Part shown: in pieces, positions 48,561 through 56,713 of the stretch
How the letters are laid out: each line of letters begins with the position of its first letter
How positions within the stretch are numbered: position 1 is the stretch's first letter
Assembly: GCA_963714425.1 (NCBI GenBank)
Contig: CAVQOI010000008.1
Coordinates: forward strand, 554,866-618,865
Length of the DNA: 64,000 nt
Direction: 5' to 3'
Origin: DATCYX01 sp963714425
GTDB taxonomy: Bacteria > Chloroflexota > Anaerolineae > Anaerolineales > UBA4823
The notes under the pieces: generated by a model
Databases searched by the model: none
Told to the model about the DNA's origin: nothing
The model's input: only the letters and a program-made list of their open reading frames with translations
Position numbers and translations under genes: made by a program

Positions 48561-49543
48561 TCGCTCACCTCCTCATCCCCGGGCATAACGGGCATTGGCA
48601 ACCCGGTCCTCTTGACTTTCTTTGGTCTTCCTTTCGCTTCTTCAGCGGGCATCTCCACACCAATTCGCGCTAATGCTGGACGTGCATCAACTAATTCTTT
48701 GCCAAACCCGATTTTGACAGGATCCTTCCCGAAGGCAAGACCCATAACCTGCGTAAAGAAAACGATCGGCATATGGTAGTCGGTGTGGAAAAAGCGGTTC
48801 ATCTCGCCCTGATATGCATCCAGATTCATCTGGCACATCGGGCAAACAGTCACCATCAGATCGGCATTATATTGGGCGGCAGAGTGGATCAGCCGGCGCA
48901 AGAGCTCGAATGCTGTTGAAGGGCCAATCTGGGGCATGTGACCGCCGCAGCAATGTGTTTTCAACGGAAAGTCAATCACCTCTGCTCCGAGGGCTTTTAG
49001 CAATCGATCCAATTCATTCGGATGCTCATGATCAGACCAGCGTCCGGCGTAATCAGGGCGCGGCACCATACAGCCAAGGTAAGGTGCCACCCGCAGCCCC
49101 TGCAGCGGTTTGACTACTTTGCTCTTGACAGTCTCCAGGCCGACTTCATTAATGATCACATCGAGCAGGTGACGGATTTCCAATCTGCCGGGATCATAGT
49201 GTAGCCCACCAGCGTCAAGTGCTAGATTTACTTTTTCACCCAAAGTTGGGCGCTCTAGCATGTAATGATCTGCTTTGGCCAGGTTCAAATAGCAAGCGCT
49301 ACAAGGTGCCACAACAGTGTGCGAGCCATTTGCTTGTTCTGTTGCAAGAGCCAGGTTTCGGCTGATCAGGGCATACGCAGGTGTTAGATTTATGCCCAGA
49401 TATTCTGTTGCTCCACAGCAGTTCCAGTCTTTGATTTCCTCGAGCTCCAGGCCTAAATCTTCGCGTATAGCCAATAACGAATCACTATAAGCACTGGCGC
49501 TGGCTTCCATTGAGCATCCTGGATAGTAGAGGTATTTTGTCAT
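48557..49543 (-). CDS. hdrB: HdrB-like CCG-domain subunit
   Basis: A 328-residue protein with two CCG modules: WNCCGATEYLG near 42 and THCCGGHMPQIG near 197, each with further Cys (PGCSMEAS, PCSACYLNL; LGCMVPRP, VCPMCQMN). In methanogens these bind two non-cubane [4Fe-4S] clusters that reduce CoM-S-S-CoB. The disulfide substrate in this bacterium is unknown. A Lys/Pro-rich tail of about 35 residues after the family end (EEAKGRPKKVKRTG) is unusual. Its start overlaps the hdrC stop as ATGA and its stop overlaps hdrA likewise. Confidence 0.92.
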   Translation of the reverse strand: MTKYLYYPGCSMEASASAYSDSLLAIREDLGLELEEIKDWNCCGATEYLGINLTPAYALISRNLALATEQANGSHTVVAPCSACYLNLAKADHYMLERPTLGEKVNLALDAGGLHYDPGRLEIRHLLDVIINEVGLETVKSKVVKPLQGLRVAPYLGCMVPRPDYAGRWSDHEHPNELDRLLKALGAEVIDFPLKTHCCGGHMPQIGPSTAFELLRRLIHSAAQYNADLMVTVCPMCQMNLDAYQGEMNRFFHTDYHMPIVFFTQVMGLAFGKDPVKIGFGKELVDARPALARIGVEMPAEEAKGRPKKVKRTGLPMPVMPGDEEVSE

Positions 49544-50139
49544 GATCCAACCTCCAATTCATTTGCTCGTGCCAGAATTGCTTTCAATTGTTCGATACCT
49601 GCGATGCGATGAGGTCTGAGGCTCAGTCGCTTCTTGGTCAATAATCCAAGTGCCATAGGAGCCATTGCTGGAAGTCTCAACGGAAAGTGTTTGATATAGT
49701 GGTGGGCAGCTAATCCAAATTCAAAGCTCCTGCCATAATTTTCGACCATGTCGACGAAGGTATTAGAAAAATCTGGGCCTTTAGAATCCTGGTAGAGTTT
49801 TGCGCGGATTGCCATGCCTTTTAGCGTGTACATCACATCCGTGATGTGTACATCCTGCGGGCAGCGTACAACGCAGTGATAGCACGATACGCATATCCAG
49901 GGAGTATTACTTTTTAGTGCCTCTTCACGCATCCCAGCTCGGATCATGGCAAAAAGCAGCCGAGGTGTATGCTCCATGTCTGCTGCGGATGGACAAGATC
50001 CCCCACATGTGCCGCACTGGATGCACATTTCTAGCCGTGCGACCCCCGCTGTGGCTGCACTGACTTCTTCAAGAAATCGTAAGTTTGGAGGTTCTGAAGT
50101 GTGGGTCTTAGGTATCGTATCAAGTGTTGCTGTGGTCAA
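49540..50139 (-). CDS. hdrC: HdrC-like iron-sulfur subunit
   Basis: A 199-residue protein with two [4Fe-4S] motifs: CIQCGTCGGSCPS near 43-55 and CVSCYHCVVRCPQ near 88-100. It connects HdrB to HdrA. A TTG at 50139 sits behind an almost perfect ribosome site (AAAGGAGGTG, 50143-50152), which decides the start over the upstream TTG 50175. It is the first gene of the operon hdrC-hdrB-hdrA-mvhD-mvhG-mvhA-protease-cNMP-GNAT. Confidence 0.9.
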   Translation of the reverse strand: MTTATLDTIPKTHTSEPPNLRFLEEVSAATAGVARLEMCIQCGTCGGSCPSAADMEHTPRLLFAMIRAGMREEALKSNTPWICVSCYHCVVRCPQDVHITDVMYTLKGMAIRAKLYQDSKGPDFSNTFVDMVENYGRSFEFGLAAHHYIKHFPLRLPAMAPMALGLLTKKRLSLRPHRIAGIEQLKAILARANELEVGS

Positions 50140-50559
50140 AGGGCACCTCCTTTGTTTGTAATTGAGGGCGAGCAATCAATTCGATTGTTGCAGGTAGTGA
50201 TGGGGTGACAGTGGCTATAATAGATTATGGAACGCCTCCCGAATACTTTAATTTGTAAAAATATACGGATTTATCCAAAGTAAGTATGGGTTAGAGGACA
50301 CGCTATGTATAGTGACATAATGCACAAACGCCCGATGACAAAAGTTACTACCTGAGACCTCATTGCTTTAATTGATTGCATTTGCTAAAATGAATGTCCA
50401 TGTTGCCATCCGGACACATCTGTCAACTCTACAAGTTGGAATTGAGAAGGAATACAAGGGGGGGGTCTTAGGGTTATGAACGCCTGGGATAGACCTGTAG
50501 ACGGATAGGTGATTGTTGATTTCTGGGGGGTGGTAACCCAACAATTAAGGAGACATTTA
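50140..50559. other. Divergent intergenic region between hdrC and transketolase
   Basis: 420 bp without a gene. The hdrC side carries its ribosome site (50143-50152) but no clear promoter; a TATGT-N6-ACATA inverted repeat lies at 50304-50319. The transketolase side has a promoter at 50363-50391, a leader of about 160 nt with a short GGTCT/AGACC pairing, and the ribosome site AAGGAGA at 50548-50554. No known riboswitch class was recognised. Confidence 0.6.
50363..50391 (+). promoter_or_regulatory. Promoter of the transketolase gene
   Basis: TTGCTT (50363-50368), 17-base spacer, TAAAAT (50386-50391). Predicted start near 50398, so the leader to ATG 50560 is about 160 nt. Confidence 0.55.
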
Positions 50560-52569
50560 ATGAGCATAGAAGCCGACCTGCAAGATCGGGCAATCAACAC
50601 TATTCGATTCCTTTCCGCGGATGCAGTACAACAAGCCAATAGCGGACATCCTGGGCTGCCGATGGGTGCAGCCGCCATGGCTTATACAATCTGGACAAGA
50701 CATTTAAAATTTAACCCTCGTAATCCGCAATGGCCTGACCGGGATCGCTTTATTCTCTCGGGGGGGCATGGCTCAATGCTCCTGTACAGCTTACTGCACC
50801 TGACTGGTTATGAGCTAGCATTAGATGAACTAAAAAATTTCCGCCAATGGAAAAGTCGAACCCCAGGTCATCCAGAGTATGGACTCACACCAGGGGTTGA
50901 GACGACAACTGGACCGCTGGGACAAGGATTTGCCAATGGGGTGGGGATGGCAATTGCTGCGGCACACCTGGGTGGTGAGTTCAACCGCCCTGGTCACGAC
51001 ATTATCGATCATTATGTTTATGCAATCGTAACGGATGGCGATTTAATGGAAGGTGTGGCTTCTGAAGCGGCATCCCTGGCTGGACATTTACGCCTGGGAC
51101 GGCTCGTGTATTTATATGATGATAACCGGATCACAATCGATGGTGGGACGGATCTGGCGTTTACCGAAGATCGCGGAGCGCGCTTCGAAGCATACGACTG
51201 GCACGTACAATACGTTGAAGACGGAAACAATGTAAGCAGTATTGACGACGCTATTCAGCTGGCAAAACTTGACCCGCGCCCTTCATTAATTGTTTGCCAC
51301 ACGCATATTGGTTATGGTCTCCCTACCAAGCAAGACAGCGAGAAAGCACATGGGGAGCCGCCGGGTGAGGAGGAACTAGCTGGAGCCAAGCAGAATCTGG
51401 GTTGGCCAGTGACACCAAAGTTTTTTATCCCGGAAGATGTCCTTGCATTCTATCGAGACTATCGAGTACAAGGTGAACAATTAGAGCAGGGTTGGCGCGC
51501 TCGCCTCAAGGCATACAGCGCCGAGTATACTGACCTGGCAGACGAATATGATCGCCGTTTGCGAGGAGAGCTTCCTGGTGGGTGGGATCAAGATTTGCCA
51601 GTATTTGCTCCAGATCCAAAAGGGAGTGCAACACGTGTTTCCTCAGGGAAGATCCTTAATGTCCTTGCTGGCAGGATCCCGGAATTGATTGGCGGATCGG
51701 CTGATCTGGCTCCCTCGAATAAAACCTGGATAGATGGATCACCCAGTTTCCAGGCAACTCAACCTTTAGGACGGAATTTCCATTTCGGAGTGCGGGAGCA
51801 CGCGATGGGCTCGGTAATCAATGGTATGGCAGTACACGGTGGTGTTATCCCTTACGGAGGCACTTTTCTAGTCTTTTCCGACTATATGCGTCCTGCTTTG
51901 CGCCTATCTGCACTTTCTCATTACCCAAGCATCTGGGTGTATACCCATGATAGCATTGGAGTGGGAGAGGATGGACCAACTCACCAGCCTGTCGAGCATT
52001 TGGCGGCGTTGCGAAGCATTCCCAACCTGGTGGTCATTCGTCCTGCAGATTCTAATGAGGTGCGTGAGGCATGGAAAAATGCAATCGCTCGCAAGAATGG
52101 CCCGACAGCAATGATTTTTTCACGGCAAAACTTGCCGGTATATGACAGGCAAGTGTATGCTCCCGCAGAAGGATTACAGCGCGGGGCTTATGTGATGGCA
52201 GACTTAGGAGGGGGAAAACCAGAAGTTATCCTCATGGCTTCAGGATCCGAGGTTCAGCTAATTGTTGATGCGGCTTTGAAGCTCCAAGAACAAGGTGTCC
52301 GCTCTCGAATAGTCTCATTCCCAAGTTGGGAACTATTTGAGGTCCAGGAGATTGGTTATCGCAATTCAGTCTTACCGGTCGATGTTCGCCTACGAGTAGC
52401 GGTTGAAGCAGGAGTAGCCCAAGGCTGGGAACGATGGGTGGGTGATCAAGGAAGTATAATATCCATGGAAGAATATGGAGCTTCAGCACCTTACCAGGTC
52501 ATCTATAAAAATTCCGGATTTACTGTTGAGAATGTCTTGGAGCGGGTCCGCGTTATACTGTCCAGATGA
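50560..52569 (+). CDS. tkt: Transketolase
   Basis: A 669-residue thiamine diphosphate enzyme of the non-oxidative pentose phosphate pathway. NSGHPGLPMGAAAMAYTIW starts the cofactor domain; DGDLMEGVASEAASLAGH near 155-172 with DDNRITIDG is the ThDP/metal motif. DSIGVGEDGPTHQPVEHLAA near 470 is the transketolase signature in the pyrimidine domain, and a C-terminal domain follows. ATG 50560 has AAGGAGA six bases upstream, so the longer frame from 50509 is rejected. It is 7 bp ahead of the HEAT-like gene and shares an operon with zwf. Confidence 0.93.
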   Translation: MSIEADLQDRAINTIRFLSADAVQQANSGHPGLPMGAAAMAYTIWTRHLKFNPRNPQWPDRDRFILSGGHGSMLLYSLLHLTGYELALDELKNFRQWKSRTPGHPEYGLTPGVETTTGPLGQGFANGVGMAIAAAHLGGEFNRPGHDIIDHYVYAIVTDGDLMEGVASEAASLAGHLRLGRLVYLYDDNRITIDGGTDLAFTEDRGARFEAYDWHVQYVEDGNNVSSIDDAIQLAKLDPRPSLIVCHTHIGYGLPTKQDSEKAHGEPPGEEELAGAKQNLGWPVTPKFFIPEDVLAFYRDYRVQGEQLEQGWRARLKAYSAEYTDLADEYDRRLRGELPGGWDQDLPVFAPDPKGSATRVSSGKILNVLAGRIPELIGGSADLAPSNKTWIDGSPSFQATQPLGRNFHFGVREHAMGSVINGMAVHGGVIPYGGTFLVFSDYMRPALRLSALSHYPSIWVYTHDSIGVGEDGPTHQPVEHLAALRSIPNLVVIRPADSNEVREAWKNAIARKNGPTAMIFSRQNLPVYDRQVYAPAEGLQRGAYVMADLGGGKPEVILMASGSEVQLIVDAALKLQEQGVRSRIVSFPSWELFEVQEIGYRNSVLPVDVRLRVAVEAGVAQGWERWVGDQGSIISMEEYGASAPYQVIYKNSGFTVENVLERVRVILSR

Positions 52570-52576
52570 GTAAGCC

Positions 52577-53272
52577 ATGATTGATTCAAACCAACCTCAG
52601 ACGTCTTATAGCCAACCCCGACTATTTCAAACTGGGAAGGATAGCACACGCATTGTTGAGCTCTTTCCTGAAATATGGTCTGCGGCTGAGGATTTGACAA
52701 ATCCCAATTCTTTGATTCGACAGTCTGCTATTGGTATCTTGGACAACACCGGAGCTGCGCGAATCTCGCCTTTGCTCGCTTGTCTAATCGCATCAAGCAT
52801 CACAGATCCAGACATGCTGGTACGGATGAATGCGATCAGGATCATTGGAGATGTTCTCGCCACTGATGAACATGGAGAGATGCCCCCTGAAGCGGTACTG
52901 CTCCACCTCTACCATAATCTCGAGCACATTCGAACGCGGCAAGTTTACTCGATGGTACAGGCTCTGGCGAGTTTCCCGGAATTAGCTCCTCAAGTTATTC
53001 GTATTTTTCTAGCAAGCCGCTACGCAGGTAACCATTTGATCGAAATTGTAAACTCACGTAAAGTGCCTGTGGAAATTCGCCAGCAATCGATCTGGTTGAT
53101 TGGGGAAGTGGGTTATTTAGATGCTATCCCCTCACTCGAGAGATTACTCGTTCGCATGGAATCGCGGCTGAATGGCCAGCAAAGCATGCCGTTCGCTCCG
53201 CCAGTAGGCATCGATGACAGCGACCTGCTACCAGGAATCAAAATAACACTTGCTCTTTTGAATTCCCCATGA
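52577..53272 (+). CDS. HEAT-repeat-like protein
   Basis: A 231-residue soluble protein with no catalytic motif. It is built of helix pairs like HEAT repeats: LIRQSAIGILDNTGAARISP, LVRMNAIRIIGDVLATDE, IRTRQVYSMVQALASFPE and VEIRQQSIWLIGEVGYLDAI. Such solenoids usually bind other proteins. It sits between transketolase (7 bp) and zwf (13 bp), so it may be a partner of these enzymes; that is inference from operon position only. Confidence 0.7.
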   Translation: MIDSNQPQTSYSQPRLFQTGKDSTRIVELFPEIWSAAEDLTNPNSLIRQSAIGILDNTGAARISPLLACLIASSITDPDMLVRMNAIRIIGDVLATDEHGEMPPEAVLLHLYHNLEHIRTRQVYSMVQALASFPELAPQVIRIFLASRYAGNHLIEIVNSRKVPVEIRQQSIWLIGEVGYLDAIPSLERLLVRMESRLNGQQSMPFAPPVGIDDSDLLPGIKITLALLNSP

Positions 53273-53285
53273 GCGATAGCTTCCT

Positions 53286-54785
53286 ATGCTCACCGTAGAT
53301 CCGAATACGATCTCAGCTCCGACAGCGTTTGTAATTTTTGGTGTAACGGGGGACCTTACCCACCGAAAACTTGGACCAGCTCTCTACGAGCTTGCTCTCA
53401 ACAAGCGACTCCCCAATCCCTTTTATATTATCGGATTCGCTCGTCGAGACTGGGACGATTCGATCATGGCTGAGCAGATCAGCGCAGGCATCCGCGAGAT
53501 TGCAAGCACGCGACCAATCAGGGATGATGTCCTGAATGCGCTGAAGAAAGATATGCGCTTCGTCAGATCGACATTTGATAACCACGATGGATACTCCCGT
53601 TTGAAAGAGCTACTCGATAAATTACGGGTTGTGAACAGATTGTATTATCTGGCCACTCCACCCGACGATTATTCGTTGATTGTCCGTCGATTAGGTAAGG
53701 CGCAGCTCTGTAAGGACACCGAAGGATGGACGCGCATCGTTATCGAAAAGCCGTATGGTAAAAATTTGACAACTGCCATTGAGTTGGATCATGACGTCCA
53801 TCGCGTATTTGATGAGGGACAAATCTACAGGATCGATCACTACTTAGGCAAAGAAACGGTTCAGAACATCCTTGTATTCCGGTTTGCAAATGGCATCTTT
53901 GAACCGCTTTGGAACCGTCGAAGCGTTGATCATATTGAGATCACCGTGGCGGAATCTGGTGGAGTTGGGACGCGTTCTGGATATTATGAAAGCGCTGGTG
54001 TGGTCAGGGATATGCTCCAAAATCATATGCTCCAGCTACTTTCACTGACTGCGATGGAAGCCCCAGTTGAGTTTACTGCAGATGCAGTTCGGGACGAAAA
54101 GGTAAAAATCTTAAGATCGCTACGTCCATTAAAGGGAGAGGACGCACTCAAGAATACTTATCGAGCACAGTATGTCGCTGGTAGGATCGATGGAAAACGA
54201 GTGGCTGGGTATAAGGACGAGTTAGGTGTACCCCAGGACTCGCTCACAGAGACCTATCTTGCTGCTCGATTATTCGTGGATAATTGGCGCTGGGCAGGGG
54301 TACCGTTTTATATACGATCAGGAAAGCGGCTCCCAACTCGTTGCACAACAATTTCGATTCATTTTAGGCAGGTGCCGTTGCCTCTATTTGGTTGGCGCAA
54401 TTTAGCTGGAGATGCTCCCAACATCTTGACAATCAATATTCAACCTGATGAAGGCATCCGTTTGACGTTTGGGGCAAAAGCGCCAGGACCGGCAAATGAG
54501 ATCCTGCCAGTTGAAATGAAATTCGATTATGTGAACTCCTTTGGTGGAGAGCCTCCGGAGGCGTACCAGAGATTATTGCTCGACAGTCTGGTTGGCGACG
54601 CCACGCTCTTCACCCGCGCTGATGAAGTACGTGCTGCCTGGGCATTTGTAACCAATATCATCGAAAGCTGGCAGGCATCTCCAGTCAGCAATTTGCCAGT
54701 GTACGAGGCTGGAACCTGGGGTCCCCCGGGCGAAGATTTGTTTGGTGAAGAGAATGGCGTGCATGGCTGGCACAATCCCAGCTAA
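53286..54785 (+). CDS. zwf: Glucose-6-phosphate 1-dehydrogenase
   Basis: A 499-residue Zwf. The Rossmann start is FVIFGVTGDLTHRKLGPAL (GxTGDL), VIEKPYGKNL holds the conserved Lys-Pro region near 158, and RIDHYLGKETVQN near 183 is the active-site signature with catalytic His. It makes 6-phosphogluconolactone and NADPH, feeding the pentose phosphate path used by transketolase in the same operon. No pgl or gnd is in the window. It converges with the zinc-ribbon gene, 13 bp apart, with no visible terminator between. Confidence 0.93.
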   Translation: MLTVDPNTISAPTAFVIFGVTGDLTHRKLGPALYELALNKRLPNPFYIIGFARRDWDDSIMAEQISAGIREIASTRPIRDDVLNALKKDMRFVRSTFDNHDGYSRLKELLDKLRVVNRLYYLATPPDDYSLIVRRLGKAQLCKDTEGWTRIVIEKPYGKNLTTAIELDHDVHRVFDEGQIYRIDHYLGKETVQNILVFRFANGIFEPLWNRRSVDHIEITVAESGGVGTRSGYYESAGVVRDMLQNHMLQLLSLTAMEAPVEFTADAVRDEKVKILRSLRPLKGEDALKNTYRAQYVAGRIDGKRVAGYKDELGVPQDSLTETYLAARLFVDNWRWAGVPFYIRSGKRLPTRCTTISIHFRQVPLPLFGWRNLAGDAPNILTINIQPDEGIRLTFGAKAPGPANEILPVEMKFDYVNSFGGEPPEAYQRLLLDSLVGDATLFTRADEVRAAWAFVTNIIESWQASPVSNLPVYEAGTWGPPGEDLFGEENGVHGWHNPS

Positions 54786-54798
54786 TCAGAACCCAGCA

Positions 54799-55386
54799 TT
54801 ATTCGACCCGTTTGCCACAATTAGGGCATAGGGTTTCTCTGGTCTTGAGCACAAAACCACAATTTTTACAGGTGTCCGGCTGTGCTCTTCCGAGCGGGCC
54901 TCCACACGCAATACAATTTGACTCACCCGTTGGATTTGCTGAAGAGCAATACTCGCATTCTATCCGTCGCAAACGGTCAGATAATTCAAAGGACGCGTTG
55001 GCAGCTCGTGCGGCGCTTTCAATAACCCGCCAAACTTGATCAGTCAGCTGAATATTTTCAATATCTTGCGCCAGATCGTCCAACCGGGTTAGCAAAAGCC
55101 ACGGATTTCGCAAGGCGGTCAGGGCTGTCGCTCCCAGGCTCGCTGCAACTCCCAGCCAAGCCTGGTTTCCTAGTTGTATAGAAATACCATCTTCAACCGT
55201 TTGTATGGAAACCGTCAGTGCAGTCTCTCCGCCTGCCATTGGACGTTCACGTGTGGCAATTTGGACAGCTATCTTGTCACCCTGGCCTAATTTCTGCGCT
55301 TGATAGTCGGTGCGATTAAATTCTGCCAATAGGAAATCAGCAACATCCTGTGGTGTGATCTGTCCATGAAAAATGCGAGAGTCCAT
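54799..55386 (-). CDS. Double zinc-ribbon protein
   Basis: A 195-residue protein. The C-terminal 50 residues hold two CxxC pairs forming zinc ribbons: CEYCSSANPTGESNCIACGG and CKNCGFVLKTRETLCPNCGK. The N-terminal 140 residues have no family I recognise: a short alpha/beta part (ITPQDVADFLLAEFNRTDYQ), a strand pair, and a hydrophobic helix (WLGVAASLGATALTAL) that may touch the membrane. ATG 55386 has AGGA upstream and is preferred to GTG 55404. It stands alone and divergent to the SH3 gene. Confidence 0.75.
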   Translation of the reverse strand: MDSRIFHGQITPQDVADFLLAEFNRTDYQAQKLGQGDKIAVQIATRERPMAGGETALTVSIQTVEDGISIQLGNQAWLGVAASLGATALTALRNPWLLLTRLDDLAQDIENIQLTDQVWRVIESAARAANASFELSDRLRRIECEYCSSANPTGESNCIACGGPLGRAQPDTCKNCGFVLKTRETLCPNCGKRVE

Positions 55387-55472
55387 TGCAGTTAATCCTA
55401 TCACTAATTATCTACGTAGCTAAACAGCATACGTTTCAGAGTGGATTATAATCTCCTTCTGTTGGAGGTAAG

Positions 55473-56099
55473 ATGCGTAAGAAATTTAAGCTGGTTTTTT
55501 TGATATTTGTGTTCGGAAGCATTGGATTCATCGCGTTCATCAACTCAAATAGCGTTTTTGCCAGAGTGCAGGGTCAAATCCCCACTGTATCCATTCCTAC
55601 TGTTACCAGTAACCCAGTGGGTGCGATGGTGACGGTGACTAGAGAGTACGATCAGATTAATGTGCGTGGTGGTCCAGGGGGTGATGGCGTGTATCCCATT
55701 GTGGGGGTACTAATTGCCGGGCAACAGGTGCCCGCACTGGGTCGTTCAGCGGGTGGCGATTGGATTCAAGTAGCTTATCCAGGCGCTCCGGGGGGCGTTG
55801 CTTGGGTATATTCTCCACTCGTTGAATTGAGTGGAACTGTACGAATCGTAGAACCGCCACCTACACCTACACCCAAGACTACGCCGACCGTAGATCCTAC
55901 GCTCGCTGCCCAATTTATCATTGAAATTCCCTCCACCCTTCTCCCAACCTTTACGCAGCCACCTCCATTGATTATTCCATCTCTTCCCCCAGACCCAGCT
56001 TTTTCGAGTACCGGAAGGGTGCCAATGGGGATGGTTATCATCGGTATGGGAATCATTGGCTTGTTCGGAATGGTTATTTCATTACTGAGGGGGCGATAA
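55473..56099 (+). CDS. Membrane-anchored SH3-like surface protein
   Basis: A 208-residue protein. An N-terminal hydrophobic segment (residues 5-30) exports it. An SH3b-like domain covers about 50-115 (INVRGGPGGDGVYPIVGVL, then GDWIQVAYP, GGVAWVYSPLV). A Pro/Thr-rich linker (PPPTPTPKTTPT) follows, and a C-terminal membrane helix (MGMVIIGMGIIGLFGMVI) ends in Arg-Gly-Arg. Such proteins bind cell-wall or surface glycans; no enzyme domain is present. ATG 55473 has GGAGG five bases upstream. It appears monocistronic. Confidence 0.8.
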   Translation: MRKKFKLVFLIFVFGSIGFIAFINSNSVFARVQGQIPTVSIPTVTSNPVGAMVTVTREYDQINVRGGPGGDGVYPIVGVLIAGQQVPALGRSAGGDWIQVAYPGAPGGVAWVYSPLVELSGTVRIVEPPPTPTPKTTPTVDPTLAAQFIIEIPSTLLPTFTQPPPLIIPSLPPDPAFSSTGRVPMGMVIIGMGIIGLFGMVISLLRGR

Positions 56100-56116
56100 T
56101 TCCGAATAAATAAAAG

Positions 56117-56151
56117 GGGGCTTCCGAGGTGTAATATCGTTAGGAAACCCC
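56117..56151. terminator. Bidirectional terminator between SH3 and HesB genes
   Basis: GGGGCTTCC (56117-56125) opposes GGAAACCCC (56143-56151). On the minus strand all nine positions pair (one G-U) and TTTTATTT follows closely, which suits the HesB gene. On the plus strand there is one C-A mismatch, followed by ATATTTTTG. Confidence 0.65.
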
Positions 56152-56187
56152 ATATTTTTGTAGCTAAAATTTCAATTACACAGGATT

Positions 56188-56586
56188 TCAGCCGTGACCG
56201 CAACCACCATGCGCGTCTGATGCTTCGGCAGAATCTTTCGTACGGAATGAATTACCACAACCGCAAGCTGCAACAGCATTGGGATTGTCGATTTTGAATC
56301 CGCTACCCATCAGGCTATCGATGTAATCAACGGTTGCCCCCACCAGATAATTAATGGAAACATCGTCGATGACCAACTTAACACCGTGCATCTCATAGGT
56401 TAGGTCGGTATCCCTGATGTTGTCTTCCAGTGCCATCCCATATTGGAACCCTGAGCAACCTCCACCCGAGACAAACACCCTTAATCCGTAACCAGTTAAC
56501 TCCCGTTTCTCAAGAAGATCGAGAACTGCCTGTGCAGCACTTGGCGTTACAGTGATTTGTTCAGTTTTTACGTGTTCAGCTAGCAT
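56188..56586 (-). CDS. HesB/IscA/ErpA-type Fe-S carrier
   Basis: A 132-residue A-type carrier. The three cluster ligands are seen: GGGCSGFQYGM near 45 and AACGCGNSF near 106-110. A-type carriers take [2Fe-2S] or [4Fe-4S] clusters from a scaffold to client enzymes; the window has many Fe-S clients (Hdr, Mvh, GlpC). The tail after the usual end (DSAEASDAHGGCGHG) adds a Cys and two His. ATG 56586 has GAGGTG upstream and is preferred to GTG 56595. Confidence 0.9.
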   Translation of the reverse strand: MLAEHVKTEQITVTPSAAQAVLDLLEKRELTGYGLRVFVSGGGCSGFQYGMALEDNIRDTDLTYEMHGVKLVIDDVSINYLVGATVDYIDSLMGSGFKIDNPNAVAACGCGNSFRTKDSAEASDAHGGCGHG

Positions 56587-56713
56587 GGTTTGCACCTCGT
56601 CTTTGATATCGTATTGTCACAATAAGCAATTTAGATGAATTTTATCAAAATAAATCCTTCCCGTCAATAGAGCTATAATGAGATGCTGGATCAGTTATAA
56701 TGCGTGCTTGCCC

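Noticed and set aside
41910..50139. Archaeal methanogen origin because of Hdr and Mvh
   Set aside because: Ribosome sites, LCP, SmpB, PNPT, transketolase and zwf are bacterial, and no methanogenesis gene is present.
50304..50319. TATGT-N6-ACATA repeat as a CRP/FNR site
   Set aside because: Matches neither TTGAT-N4-ATCAA nor TGTGA-N6-TCACA; left as an unexplained short repeat.
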